Position numbers and translations under genes: made by a program
The notes under the pieces: model-generated
What the model was told of the DNA's origin: nothing
Seen by the model: the letters and a program-made list of their open reading frames with translations, nothing else
The model's database searches: none
Assembly (NCBI RefSeq): GCF_947179515.1
Contig: NC_067481.1
Span: forward strand, 91,264,598-91,328,597
DNA: 64,000 bases
Direction of reading: 5' to 3'
From: Apodemus sylvaticus
Lineage: Eukaryota; Chordata; Mammalia; Rodentia; Muridae
Shown: piece after piece, positions 32,081 to 43,700 of the stretch
How the letters are laid out: each line of letters starts with the position of its first letter
How positions within the stretch are numbered: position 1 is the first letter of the stretch

Positions 32081-32704
32081 TCCTGACAGCCTTTTGCAGA
32101 TTGAGAAAGACATTTGAGTTGTTGTGAATGGGAAGCCATACTTTAAGAAAGATGTCCCCTAAACTTCTTACTGCTTTCCTCTGGCCAAGGATGGAATTGC
32201 AGGCCTTAAGTTTTCTAAGGTGACCTGATCCGAGACCCTGCCACTCAGCATCCCAGGTCTCCAGGGAGAAAGAGTCAAGAGGTCTCACGCATGTTGTGTG
32301 TGTTCCCTCCATTCATCTGTCTAAGGCCTACACAGCAGCTGGCCCTGGAGATGCAAGAGGAGGGAGGGGAGGGGACAGAGCCAAAGCACGTGTCCCTTTT
32401 CACCCATGTAATAAACACCAATGTCCCACAAACTTACAAGGTTTCTTTTGCTACTGGTTTTGTTTTTCACACTTGTTCCTTAAATCCCCCTGAACCGTCC
32501 ATACTGCACAAGTCCCTGATCCATCTGTGACTCAGTTTCCTTCTATGAGAGAAGTTAATATCATGCCCTCGGGTGAAATCATTGACTCTGACTCAAGAGC
32601 AAAGAGCAATCAAGGCTATGAGACCCCCTTCAAAGGGCAGACACGTGCTGCCATGTACAGCCTGGTGGAACCCCTGGATGCTGGTTTCATCACTGAGACT
32701 ATCT
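32081..32704. other. Unique sequence, no gene seen
   Basis: No gene or clear repeat recognised. Confidence 0.4.
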
Positions 32705-32705
32705 G

Positions 32706-32840
32706 CTGTGACGTGTGTTGGCATACACCTATGATCAGCACTTAGGAGGCTGATGCAGGAAGATCAGGTTTGAGTTCAGTCTGTGCTACTTAGTGATACC
32801 CTGGCTTGAAAATCCAAGATATAAAAATAAAATCACTTAT
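32706..32840 (+). repeat. B1-like/B4-family SINE
   Basis: Phrases 'tgttggcatacacctatgatcagcacttaggaggctgatgcaggaagatcagg' and 'gagttcagtctgtgctac' match the B1-like monomer, followed by an A-rich tail 'aaaaataaaatc'. Confidence 0.6.
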
Positions 32841-33028
32841 CATGTCCTCTGGACTCTATGTGACCTGGTCTTGAACTGAACTTGTCAAGTGTTTACAAGT
32901 GATGGTTTTGCCTTTCCTAGCCCCAATATCTACAGTTACTCATGGGATACATCATGCCCATCTCAGGAGGTGCTATTAGCTGCACTGTGTACAGTTGGGA
33001 AATCAAATACTCTCTAAATGATAGCATT

Positions 33029-33088
33029 CTTTTCTTTTCTTTTCTTTTCTTTTCTTTTCTTTTATTTTATTTTATTTTATTTTATTTT
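33029..33088. repeat. (TTTTC)n/(TTTTA)n pentanucleotide tract
   Basis: TTTTC units run 33029-33060 and switch abruptly to TTTTA units at 33061-33088. No SINE body is attached that I can see. Confidence 0.9.
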
Positions 33089-33309
33089 CCCTTTCCGCCA
33101 TTGATATTCCTGCTACTGTTAGATATCTAGCATTTTTTGGAACATTTTCTATGTTTCAAAACGTCACAAAACTTGAATGACAAAATTCGTTGAGCACAGG
33201 AGTCACACACACCGATGATGGCCTCTCAGGGAGAAGAAGGACTCTCCATACATAAACCACAGCAGAGTCAGATGGCCAGAGGCAAAGGGCCCTAAAGTCA
33301 GCAGCCTGA

Positions 33310-33445
33310 CTCTTCTGTTCATTTTACAGACAGGAATACTGAATATCATAGACGATAAAGGACTTGGGGAAGGTCCCAGATCACTCGCTGTCCCAAAGCA
33401 GAAGTAAATGGGGATAAACATACGGCAGTCAGGGTCTGGTCTTGA
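33310..33445 (-). repeat. MIR-like ancient SINE
   Basis: Complement of the MIR core: 'ttcattttacagacaggaatactgaatatc', then 'aaaggacttggggaaggtcccagatcac', then 'agtcagggtctgg'. Confidence 0.45.
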
Positions 33446-34050
33446 AACACTAGGGAGAGGAGCAGGAGGGGCCATTGGAAGGACATAGAGGAAAGGGGGG
33501 AAATTCAAACCTTATTGTATTGCTAGCATAGTTTTAAACAGGTGCTGTGGATGTGATATGTCAGGCCAGCACTCTGCTCTGTGCTACAGCCCATGCCTGT
33601 TTCTTGCCTTTTGGGTACCATTTTCTCCATCGCTAACCATGACCCACCCTTCCTGTCTTGATCACTTCTGGTATATGTCCTTTAGATCAAATGGACCCAA
33701 GCTTCACAGAGGCTGGGCAGCTGAATTTTGCTTATTATAAAGGATATGCTTGAATGCAAGAGTTTCAGGCTTCAGGGACCTGAGTAAGATAGCTGCCGAT
33801 TAATTACTTGAGTGAGTCTACATCTGTGGAGATCTACTGGCACCAAGACAAGCATTCAGTAAGGACTTCATTCAGGACCCTGCCTTGAGCAGAACTAGTG
33901 AGGGAGTTCTGGGTTCTGTGGAAGTGTGCTCAGGAAATGAAAATGTATTTGGCAAAACGCTACTATTTACATGCTACTGTGAAACTGGTAAATGCCAACG
34001 ACACATATTTTCTTTTTCTTTTCCTTTTCTTTTCTTTATTTTTATTTATT
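33446..34050. other. Unique sequence, no gene seen
   Basis: No gene. Bases 34008-34050 are T-rich simple sequence leading into the tail side of a B1. Confidence 0.4.
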
Positions 34051-34052
34051 AT

Positions 34053-34197
34053 TATTTTTTTTTGAGGCAGGGTTTCTATGTGCAACCCTAGCAGTCCTGG
34101 AACTCACTCTGTAGACCAGGCTGGCCTTGAACTCAGAAATCTGTTTGCCTCTACCTCCCAAGTGCTGGGATTAAAGACATGCACCACTACCGCCCAG
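34053..34197 (-). repeat. B1 SINE, minus strand
   Basis: Reverse-complement B1 close to consensus: 'gaggcagggtttctatgtgc', 'tgtagaccaggctggccttgaactcag', 'cccaagtgctgggattaaagacatgcaccactaccgcccag'. The T-run before it is the poly(A) tail. Confidence 0.92.
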
Positions 34198-36960
34198 TTA
34201 CTACACATTTTCAACACGTTAGTTCAAAGCCTGGTGTGGAGCTCTGCTAACTAGACAATAAATATTCATATGACTAACAGGGTCCACTATCCTGCCCCCC
34301 AGAAGATACTTCTGAGTTGTGAGTTCTCCAGAGTTCTGGAAAAAGAGATAAAGATGGGGAAACTGAGGCACTGAGACTAGGAGGTCAAGGTCATAGAGCT
34401 CAACAAGCACCTACTCAGGAGGTTCCCTGCTGTACCTTCTCTTATCACATCATACCCTTCTCCTGCCTGGCTGCCTCTCAGGCGGTTCATGTCCGCACCT
34501 AGCAGGTGGCGTGAGCCCATTAATTCCCAGGCAAATGGGTTCTGGGCACGTGCAGGCAGCAGGTCCTGGGACAGCTCAAACAGGCTTAGACTGCCCAGTG
34601 CCCCATGGCAGTCGCCCCTCTGGCCTCTAAATGATGGTGCGGAGCACTTGAGTGTTTTCAGGATAAACAGGAGGGCTGGAGCGACTGGGAGGGGGCAGGC
34701 ATTTAACTCTGCCAAGCCAAAACAGAGAAAGCATAGGACTCTCCCTGCACTCTTGGGGTGGGCAGGGGCACCCAGGCCAGCTGGGGACCAGCAGTGAGCT
34801 TCAGGCTGCTGTCGGGGTCAATGGCAGTCATTGTGGGGTGTGGGGTATGCTTTCCACCGACAGGTGCTCCTGCATGCCCCATCCTGGCAGTCTCTGGGCA
34901 GGGAAGTGGGTAGGTCAATTCTCCCCTCTCGGTCAGATGGGAATAAGACCTCTGTGAATAAAATATTGCAAGTCATACTCAAGCTGTATTCTGTCCCCTG
35001 AAACCCTAGCACTGATCCTGGCCCTAAGAGTCAGTCTGGGTCTCAGTCCAAACTCTCCCATTTACCTTTGTGGGAGTTGTGGGCTGACAACTTAACTTTT
35101 CTGTTTAATTCTGTTTCCTAATATGCTGTGAATACTGAACAGCCACTAACTGAATGGCTAAGAAGGCCACGTTGCTGCATCCTGTCTTAGCAAACAGCCC
35201 TATGCATCCCCCATGGAACATTAGCACATAGGTACAGGGATGCCAGATCTGTAGCTACTTCCAAAACTACACAAAATCAGAAGCATACTCTGGATGTTGC
35301 CATGCCATCAATCACCTGTGTTTTAACCATCGGGATCTGCTCAGAGAGTACTGTGTGGCTTACACTACCAATGCTGAAGACCAGGGTTGACCAGTAGGCT
35401 CTAGCCTCAGATCAAATTATATCTTCAGTTTGCTATGAGAGGACTAAGAGGCAGGCTGGAGGGAAGGGCAGTTTGATTGCCCAGCTGTGAATAAGACACC
35501 CAAACAGCCACTGGGATGAGGGTACCATTCCTGTGGAACTTGGTCTGGCTTCTCAACCTCAGTTCCTCACAGGAGTATAATCCCCTGTGATGCTCAGAAA
35601 GCTGTGCCAAAAAGCACAGACACTGGCTCTCCTATACTCTATGCCATTAAGGAGAAAGTCTGGTGGGTGTTGGGCTGCCTCGCTGCCTCTCCAGCCTGGG
35701 GATTGCTTCCTATGCTCTGTGTTGTGCAAGCTGCAGATCTAACAGAGAGCCCTTTGCTTCTGTTTTATCTTCAGAGTAGGATTATCTTCTGCTGTGGCAA
35801 GTCACACTGCTTCTCCAATTTATTATTTTTTATTTTTGCCTATGCTATGGATTTTCCTCTTAGGAAAAGGGACTGTTTAAATTTAGTTTAAAATGGTAAA
35901 TAAATAATGTTCCAGGTGATTGGCAGATATAGCAGACAGCACTGGAGCGGGAAGGAAATGTCTGGGTTCTGGCATATATACTCTGTTAGGTAAATGAGAA
36001 TGGCCTTGTTCTTGACACAGCCCTGGAGGAACTTGTCTGACCGCCCCGGAGGCAAGCGGCAGCAGGCCAGGCGGCACGGGGCTTGGAGTTTGAGTAGTAA
36101 GTAGTGGAAGGCCAAGAGCATGCTGGGAACCCGGATGCCCTGAGATGACCCAGAGATGGTCAGAATCAGTCCTGGAAGCTTTAGAAAGTCTGTTAAGACA
36201 AACAGGAAAGAGAGGGGGGGAGAAAGGAGGTGACATGAATATCCATAATAAAATACCCATATAAAGCTGTTAATCCCAAATAATGACTGTGCACCAGCAC
36301 AGCCTGGTGTCCTGAACTGAGTCCTTGGCAGAGCATTGAGAAGCCTGGGTCCTAGTGCCAGAGTTACTGCAATGTGTGCCTGTGATAGCTGGGGCCACCA
36401 CAGGGCTCAAATCTCCTCCTTCAGCCTTCTGAGTCTGTGTCCTTCCAAAGTCTTCGCCTATGAGGAACAAGAATGGTTCCTGCTACTAGGGCCTCCTGAG
36501 GATGAGCAGAAATTTATCATTTATAATATCCCACGAAATGTGAATGACAATGTACCCAAGACTTCACAGTGGGCAGCTTCTGCTGCTATCCTCAGCGCCA
36601 TTTCGAGGCAGACATTTCCTGATGTGAGTCAGGGAACTTCAGCACCTCCCCACTTTGACTTGGGGCCCAGTGGCCGGCATTGGGTCCGGCTCCACTCAGG
36701 GCTCCAGTCAGAGGATGTAACTGCGCCAGAAGCTCATATGTTCTCAGTGCCCTTGTTTAGGGAATGGAGTTGACAGAACCGTGCGGGAATCCTCCTGCAT
36801 TCATTGAACTCTCTGTGTGCACATGAGGTGTGGCGAGGGGTGCTGCACGCACCCGCACGTGTTAACATGCCCAGTAAATTGTTAGGTGCACAGTGATGTC
36901 TAGACTAACACTTCTTCACTGCAGACAACCACAACTCGGTTAGGAAAGCAGCACCCAGAG
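34198..36960. other. Unique sequence with a CTCF-like motif
   Basis: No gene recognised. The motif CTAGCAGGTGGCGTG at 34499-34513 resembles the CTCF core. A diverged MIR-like segment may lie at about 35030-35160. Open frames at 34377-34797 and 36336-36773 lack exon-like boundaries. Confidence 0.4.
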
Positions 36961-36964
36961 AGTT

Positions 36965-37068
36965 GTGTAGTGTTGGGTCAAGAACAGATGTCTGTAATCT
37001 CAGTACTCAGGAGCAGAGGCAGGAGCATCCTGAAGCCACAGCATGGATATATAGTAAGACCTTGCCTC

Positions 37069-37070
<2 letters not shown>
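36965..37070 (+). repeat. B1-like/B4 SINE with CA tail
   Basis: 'agatgtctgtaatctcagtactcaggagcagaggcaggagcatcctg' and 'tagtaagaccttgcctcaa' are B1-like. The tail has become a (CA)n run. Confidence 0.6.

Positions 37071-37104
<34 letters not shown>
37071..37104. repeat. (CA)n microsatellite
   Basis: About 34 bases of uninterrupted CA at the 3' end of the SINE, followed by a short 'tatgcatgtatg' stretch. Confidence 0.95.
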
Positions 37105-37107
<3 letters not shown>

Positions 37108-38035
37108 GCATGTATGTATACATATACACTTGGGTGTGGTGGTGGGGAGATCCTTTGCTCCTGCCTCAGGAGCTTGACAGCAGATACAATACAGGTTCTC
37201 TCAGCTCTGGGTTGGACTATTTGCATATTTGGTAAAGAAGAGGGAATGTGTAAACATCTCAACTCTTAAGGATGGCTTGCCAATAGTAGTATCAGTATCG
37301 CTGCCCTTTATCCAGTCCTTCATTTCATTCACTGAAGGCTTTCCTCTGATGTGGCCTTCTGATAACTTTTTCTCATTCCGGAAAAAAAAAGCCAACTAAG
37401 TATTTAGGAAAAACAGTTCAGAAATTAATAAAAATAAATAGACTCCTAATTCTCCTTTTTTTTTTCACTTTGTGTCTTCTGTCTGTTCCCCAGTAAGGGA
37501 GGCTGGCAGCAGGTGGGAATCATCTCACGGCTGTCTTTGGGGTTGTAAAAATATACCTGTCCATGTGTAGGAGTAGATGGAAAGGAAACCCCCCTCTCTC
37601 TCCTTCTCTCTTTCTCTCCCACCATCTCTCTCACTCTCTGTATGTGTGTGTTGAGACAAGGTTTTATGATATACCCCTGTTTCTGCTTCTGAATACTGAG
37701 ATTACAGACACGTGTTCTGCTCTCAGCTATACATAGCTCTCCATGTGCTTCCTTCCTGGGTGAATCCTGCTGTCTCCTGGTGGATTACTACGCCCTCATG
37801 ATGATCAAGAGCTTCCAAATCCAGAAGGGTAAAGTCCCACAGCTGACTGATTTCACTGAACCCTTTCCCTGTGGATGTGTAGGAGTCTTGGGAGTTTTTC
37901 CAGTTTCCTCTTGACAATCACATCATTGCTTCACATGTTGCTCATGAATGTAGATCTGTAAGAGTCTTCATTACTCCTGTTTGTAGTTTCAGAAATACAG
38001 TTCCTGGTCAAGGTGAAAATATCACTTGCAACTTT
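37105..38035. other. Unique sequence with CT-rich tract
   Basis: No gene. Bases 37590-37650 are pyrimidine-rich and 37640-37730 may be a badly decayed B1 on the minus strand. Confidence 0.35.
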
Positions 38036-38036
38036 A

Positions 38037-38710
38037 TTTTTTAGTCAGAGATTTATTGATTCAACACAGCATTCCAGGGGGCCTACACATGTGGTGCAAG
38101 GGAATTGGGCCGTGTTGACTGTGAGCCAGAGATTTCTGTGGATAGCCTTTGGTACAAAGGCCCACACAGGAGTTAGAGAGTAGCCATTATGTGAGATGGA
38201 CTTGGAAGTTTCCACAGAGTGAACTGTGCTCAAGTTGGGGAATTGAGACTAGCCCAGTGCTAGTCAGCACCATCACACCCAGTGCTGTGGGTCTGTCTAG
38301 ATGTACACAGATACCTGTGTGCGGAGATCAGAAAGATTCCAGAAGTGAGAGCTGTCTGGTGTGAGGGCAGTGGAACAGCCCAAGGGGTTGTCTTTGTGTT
38401 GAATGGTCAGTATTGTTAATGGTTCTGCCCTTGGAGCCAATCCATCAAAGGTCTGGATGCTTCCATTGTTAGTAAAATGATGGAGGAGACCCATATGCTG
38501 TCCTCTGGAGAAGGTAGAGTAGCCTCTTGTCTGCATCACGCACAGGCTGTGGAGGAAGCAGGTGTTCTGTGGATGGGTGGCAAAGCCTTTCAGGAAAACT
38601 CCCTGAAATCCCAGGTGGGGAAAGCACGTCAGAGCAAATCAGAAGGGTGGTGTTCCTCACCCCATTGAAACCTTGGGGGGAGAATTCTCCAGTAAGTTTC
38701 ATTCAAGTAA
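38037..38710 (-). other. Transcript-like segment with poly(A) signal, unrecognised
   Basis: Read on the minus strand, this ends with an AATAAA signal (complement of 38052-38057) and about 9 bases later an A-run (complement of 38037-38042). That is the pattern of a processed transcript's 3' end or a retroelement end. Open frames of 80 and 77 codons overlap in different frames on the minus strand, so any coding region is broken. I recognise no protein family. It could be a decayed retrocopy, a rodent LTR element or chance. Confidence 0.3.
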
Positions 38711-39490
38711 CTCATTTGAGTAGTACAGAAATTGAGACAAGCAGATTATAGATAGAATGAAATGGGACAGGGTGGGGAGACACAAGTGTGGGGAAACATG
38801 TCTGAATTCCTGGGACTAGATCCACACTTGGTATAGTCCTCACCACACGACTCACAAAGAGGACCCAAGTCTGCCATCAGAGGGACACGACAGCAGAGCC
38901 AGAGACCACCCCAACAGAAAACCATTCTATAGAAGCAAGGCCGTAGCCAGAAGCAGTTCTTAGTGACAACTGATTTTATGCTGTTTGCTCAACATCCTGA
39001 GCCCTTCCTCCCAAGGGACCTCAAGGGACAGAGTGACTGCCAGTGACCAGGGTAGAGAAAGCAGGAGAGCTGCTGCTCCCACAGTGAAATCACAGGGAAG
39101 CTCTAAACCCAGAGGACCAGAACTGAGGGGCCTTCTATGTAGAGATAAAAGGGGTTCAAATATAGGATTTTTGCATTAGTCCCTGGCCCTCCTCCCTGAT
39201 GTCAGCCACCTTCCTGCCAAACCGTCCCTACTGTAGGATCACAGACATTTGGTCTGATCAAGACTGAGCTGTTTCTGGAAGGGGCCATAGATGAGAATAG
39301 TTACTGCTCCCAGGTGTTGAGCAATAAAAAGGAATTTTAGACTTCCATATAGAACAGACCACAATGTAGGAGTCCGAGACAGAACCCATTCTTCTGAGCA
39401 AGGAATATCGTCAGCATGGACTTTTCAACCCCAGGCTGGACATTTGGAAAGCGGCCACTCCCAGTTATAGAACCAGGCAACCCTGAGCTC
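38711..39490. other. Unique sequence, no gene seen
   Basis: No gene or clear repeat recognised. Confidence 0.4.
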
Positions 39491-39494
39491 TGAG

Positions 39495-39635
39495 ACTACA
39501 CTAAGTACTGGCTACTCTGTGTCCCTGGGCAAGTCACCTGACCTCTCTGGGCCTGATCTAGTTCCTTGTCATAAAGGACAGGTAAAAACTATCACAGAGA
39601 TGGGAAATACATAGGGTAGCACTTTTGGAACATTA
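39495..39635 (+). repeat. MIR ancient SINE
   Basis: Sense MIR core 'ctctgtgtccctgggcaagtcacctgacctctctgggcctgatctagttccttgtcataaaggacagg', then a diverged 3' part. Confidence 0.55.
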
Positions 39636-40409
39636 GGCTTGGGGCTGGGTAGGGAATAATCAGTAGATGGCCATATTCTCCTCTTTCCTACCCTTCAGGA
39701 CTTTCTACAACCCACTGAGTCTTTCAAATTTCCTTGGACCACTGACCAAAATGACATAGTTTCTGCCTCAGAGATCTGGGGAGAATCCAAGAGCTTGGCC
39801 AACCGTGGACCCAGAATCATACAGGTAGTAGAGACCAGAAGGACTGAGAACAGCTGTAACAAATGTCCTGAAATCCTGAGTGGTCTTAAAAATGCAGTCT
39901 TGGCTAGAGATCGCTCTAACATAGCAGCTCTGTCTTCCAGTCCCAGCCTGACACTGGAGGGAGAGGGGTCCCTCATATCATTGGCCCAATTCATCCCAGT
40001 GTAAGCGGGAGGGGAGCATCGGACATATCACATCTCCTAAGTCAATGTGTCTTCTGTTCCTCCACCCTTGAAGCCCAGCTAGGCACCAACCTGGCAGCCC
40101 AGTCCTGGTGGTCAGTTAAGCTTTGCCAAGCTTGTGCTGCCCTCTTGAGGTCATCTGCCGCAGTTCTAAAACCTGTCCCAGCTTTCCCAAAGATTGGTAA
40201 GTCTGGGCTGGAAAAGAAGAGGCTGTTAAGAGGCTGAGAGAGCTCTGCTTCTCCCCTGCCATCACTCACACATGCACGGCAAGAGGCTGCACATCTGGGT
40301 GGTCCAGCCATTCCCTGCAACTTCTCTGCCTTCAAACCACAATGGTGTCTCCCACACTCAGCCATTAGAGGATCGGGTGGCTACTTGACCCACAGCAGGC
40401 GAGGCAGAT

Positions 40410-40790
40410 ACATTTTATTGAGCACTTGTGAACAAGGTAGTATGTTTTAACACACCATCTCATTACATCTCTGTAAACAAAAACTTCTGAAAGGGTGTGG
40501 TGACGCACACCTTGAATCCCAGCACTGTGGGATTCAAGCACATCCCTGCCTCTGCCTCTGAGTTTCAGACCAGCCTGGTCTACAGAGCTAGTTTCAGGAT
40601 AGTCGACCACACAGAAAAACCTTGCCTTGGAAAATGAAACCAATCAAACAAGCAAACTAACTAGCTTACTGACTTCTCATGGAGACATTAGCAGTGTCTT
40701 CATTTGTACAAATAGGAAAACAGAACCTCAATGTCCCAAACCACACACTCATGAAGAGGAGAGCTATGCTGACTGAAGCCCCTGAGTATC
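40410..40790 (-). repeat. MIR split by a B1 insertion
   Basis: The left part, 40410-40480 ('cattttattgagcacttgtgaac ... caccatctcattacatctctgtaaac'), is followed by a B1. The right part resumes at about 40698-40790 ('ttcatttgtacaaataggaaaacagaacctcaatgtcccaaaccacacactcatg'). Both parts read as MIR complement in consecutive order. Confidence 0.5.
40492..40660 (+). repeat. B1 SINE inside a MIR
   Basis: 'gggtgtggtgacgcacaccttgaatcccagcactg' to 'cacacagaaaaaccttgcc', then an A-rich tail. The centre has a small rearrangement. A short 'acttct' occurs on both sides and may be the remains of its target-site duplication. Confidence 0.8.
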
Positions 40791-43700
40791 ACCCACCACC
40801 ACACCCTTCCTCCCTGTGAGTTTAGTGTGCCTGCCACTGTCATCACCACACCTATCTGCCTTCATCCAGTCTCGATTCTTCTTTGTTACCATTTGATTTG
40901 CATGCTAGCTTCTCCAAGTCACTGCCAACAGCACTGTCTTAGCATGGGGTGGCTGTGCAAAATACACAGCAGAGGAGGCACTTCTGTTTAGACTGTGAAG
41001 TGGGGAGCCATGATCCACAGAGGCCTGCTGGGCTCCTGGATGCCAGTGCAAAATGACCCATAGTCCATTCTCAGACTGGCCCAGATCCTGGGGGTGCAGA
41101 ACCAGGCAATTTAGACCTCGTGGTTAAGGAGGCAGCTGGGTACCACTGTCAATGAGTTGTAAGGACAGCTGCTCTCAATCAGTGAACACAACTGATTTCA
41201 GACACTAGGCACAATGCAGTCAAAGAACATACGTGATGTTATTTGAAGAGCTCATTGAAGAAGACACGGCCTCCACTGACCATTTCTAGAGCTCCATTCT
41301 CCTACTGGGAACCCTGAGCACTGGAGGTAACAGCTTTGTCGTTTGTTTCTGACAGCGCTTCCCACTCTGTCCTTGAGCGTGCTGCAGAGTGAATACCTCT
41401 GTTCTTGGAATCCAAGAGTCTAGGACACCATTCCAGCTGCCACCAGGTCCGGTCACAAGGTCTGGAGAACTGAAAGTAACAGTAAGTTCCTAGTATTTTA
41501 ACATTCTTGTATTTCAACCAGAAGTCATCTCCCCCTTCTCCTGGCCACACAGCATCACACACCGTGTCCCCTTCTGCCCACCCAGAGCTCATCAAGGCTC
41601 ATGGGAAGCCAAGCGGAAGAAGCTCGTTTGTCTATCTACAGATAAGGGCTGCCACCTCTATCAGTTGACAGTGATGATAATGTATCTTAGGCATTTCACA
41701 CATAGTAGGCCCCAGTATAGGGTTACTTAGTGACAGAAGACAGGGCCTATCTGGAACTGGTTTTAACCGAACTACTTCCTGGCTTACAAATAGAACAACA
41801 CTATCCCCTCCCTTCTGTTACCTTGTGACTCATTTATCCCCGTCAAGGATTAGTTCCCAGCAATGGACATGCTCCGTGGCACCAGGGGTCACATGTGAAA
41901 ACCAAAAGCTCTATTACATTCCCTAATGGGCCTCAAAATAGTTAAGATATCAGTCCAGTGATCCAAAAACCACAGGCCTGTTCTAGACACCGAAGTGGAC
42001 TTCCTTTATTCAGAAAAAGATCTGTGACAGAAACTGGCCATTGTCTTATCCCAGTTTTTCCTGTGTTGGAAAACATTAGGCTCCTTTCCAGTCCCAGCAA
42101 GGTCCAAGAGGGGAAGATGCCTTAGAGAACTCTAGTTCGGCCATTACCTGACAGAGAAAGAAACTGAAGCTCCAGGGAGAAAAGGGGACAGAAGCCATAG
42201 ACCCTCACACACCTGGCTTTGCTTTATGACCCTGTTAGGATAGCATTGACTCCATTCCACACACAAGAAAGTCCAAGTTCCTGGGGCTGGAAGTGTTTGC
42301 CTGTCATCACCAGCCCTACAGCTTCAGTACTGGTCAGGAACTTCAACGTACCTCCGGAAGGCATCAGTGATTCTGGAGCCTGCACGGGCAAGCTTCTCTG
42401 GCCAAAAGCATAACCTAGCAAGGGGCAGGAGAGCACACTTTCTGTGTTGGCCCAGCTGTTGAGCATGGGTTCAGAGTAGTCACTCACACCACTAGAGATG
42501 AGTCACATCGCTTCCCAAGGCCACCTGTGTGAAATACGGGGAGTGTATCTCCTGAAGAAGTCGAAGGCTACCTGAGGAACCAGGGGTAACTCCCAGTAAC
42601 CAATGAGAATAGCATTTCTCAGCAATCTGAAGGGCTGGACCCTCATGTGCATCACATGAATGACTGGGATGGGGCGCTGAACTTTTGAAGAGATGGAATG
42701 CTCCATATTTGGATATGGTGATGTTTACACACTTGTATACACTTTGTAAAGATTTGCTAGTACTCATCAAAACAGGGCTTTTTTTTTTTACATATAAATT
42801 AAACTACAATAAGTTTGACTATTAAGAATGATAATATAAATATAATTACAACTATTGAATAAATAAATGGTTGGAATAAGGGCTATGAGGGGCATTAGGG
42901 AGTGCAAAGCTACCAAAGACTTGGTCTAGTCAAACAGATTGAGAAAATCTTCACAGGGAAGTAACATTAATCTGAGGTTAGAGCACAGGCAGTCTGAACT
43001 AGGGGGCTTAGCACACTAAGCAACCGAGTGTGCTCAGAGGGGCTCTGATGGATATTATTGAAACTAAAGAGATGGTGCCTAGAGAAACGGGTGCAAGGAA
43101 TTGAATTTCAGGATGTGTTGGTCCTGGGTAAGAGCCAGCATTTCCCCTGAGAGAATCTCAAGTCCACCAAGGGCTGGAAGGAAGGACAGTGACCAGCCCA
43201 CAGTTAATACTGTGGAATCAGTGCGTACCTCTTCCTCTTCCTGACTGGAGAGTTCCTGAAGTTAGAGAAAGGTCTTGATAACTCTTGTACATTCCCCCAA
43301 AGAAATTTCAGCAATACTGGTCAGAAATGGATGCACAGAACTGTTCTCAGAGAATGAGTGAATGAATGAATGATCCACCTCATATGGATCTAGTGTGCTT
43401 TTCTAAAGTCATCTGCTAAAGGGAAATATAGACTAATGTAATTCTCCTCTCCCAACTGAAGGTGTAGCGATCAAAGATGAGGGGCCTGCACCCCAAAATT
43501 ATTCATTGTAACCTCTGCTCCTAAGCACACAAGGAGCCTGCAGCTGCATGCGTTGGGGCTCTACCTCTTATTACTGTAGAAGTTCCCTTAGCCTATAACA
43601 TGTGACCTCCCTGGGGCTTCCTACTGCACGGTACCCTTGCTGCCTCAGGACTCCTGGAACTCAGCTGTGATGTGGGTACAGCAAAGGTTCCCATGTATCA

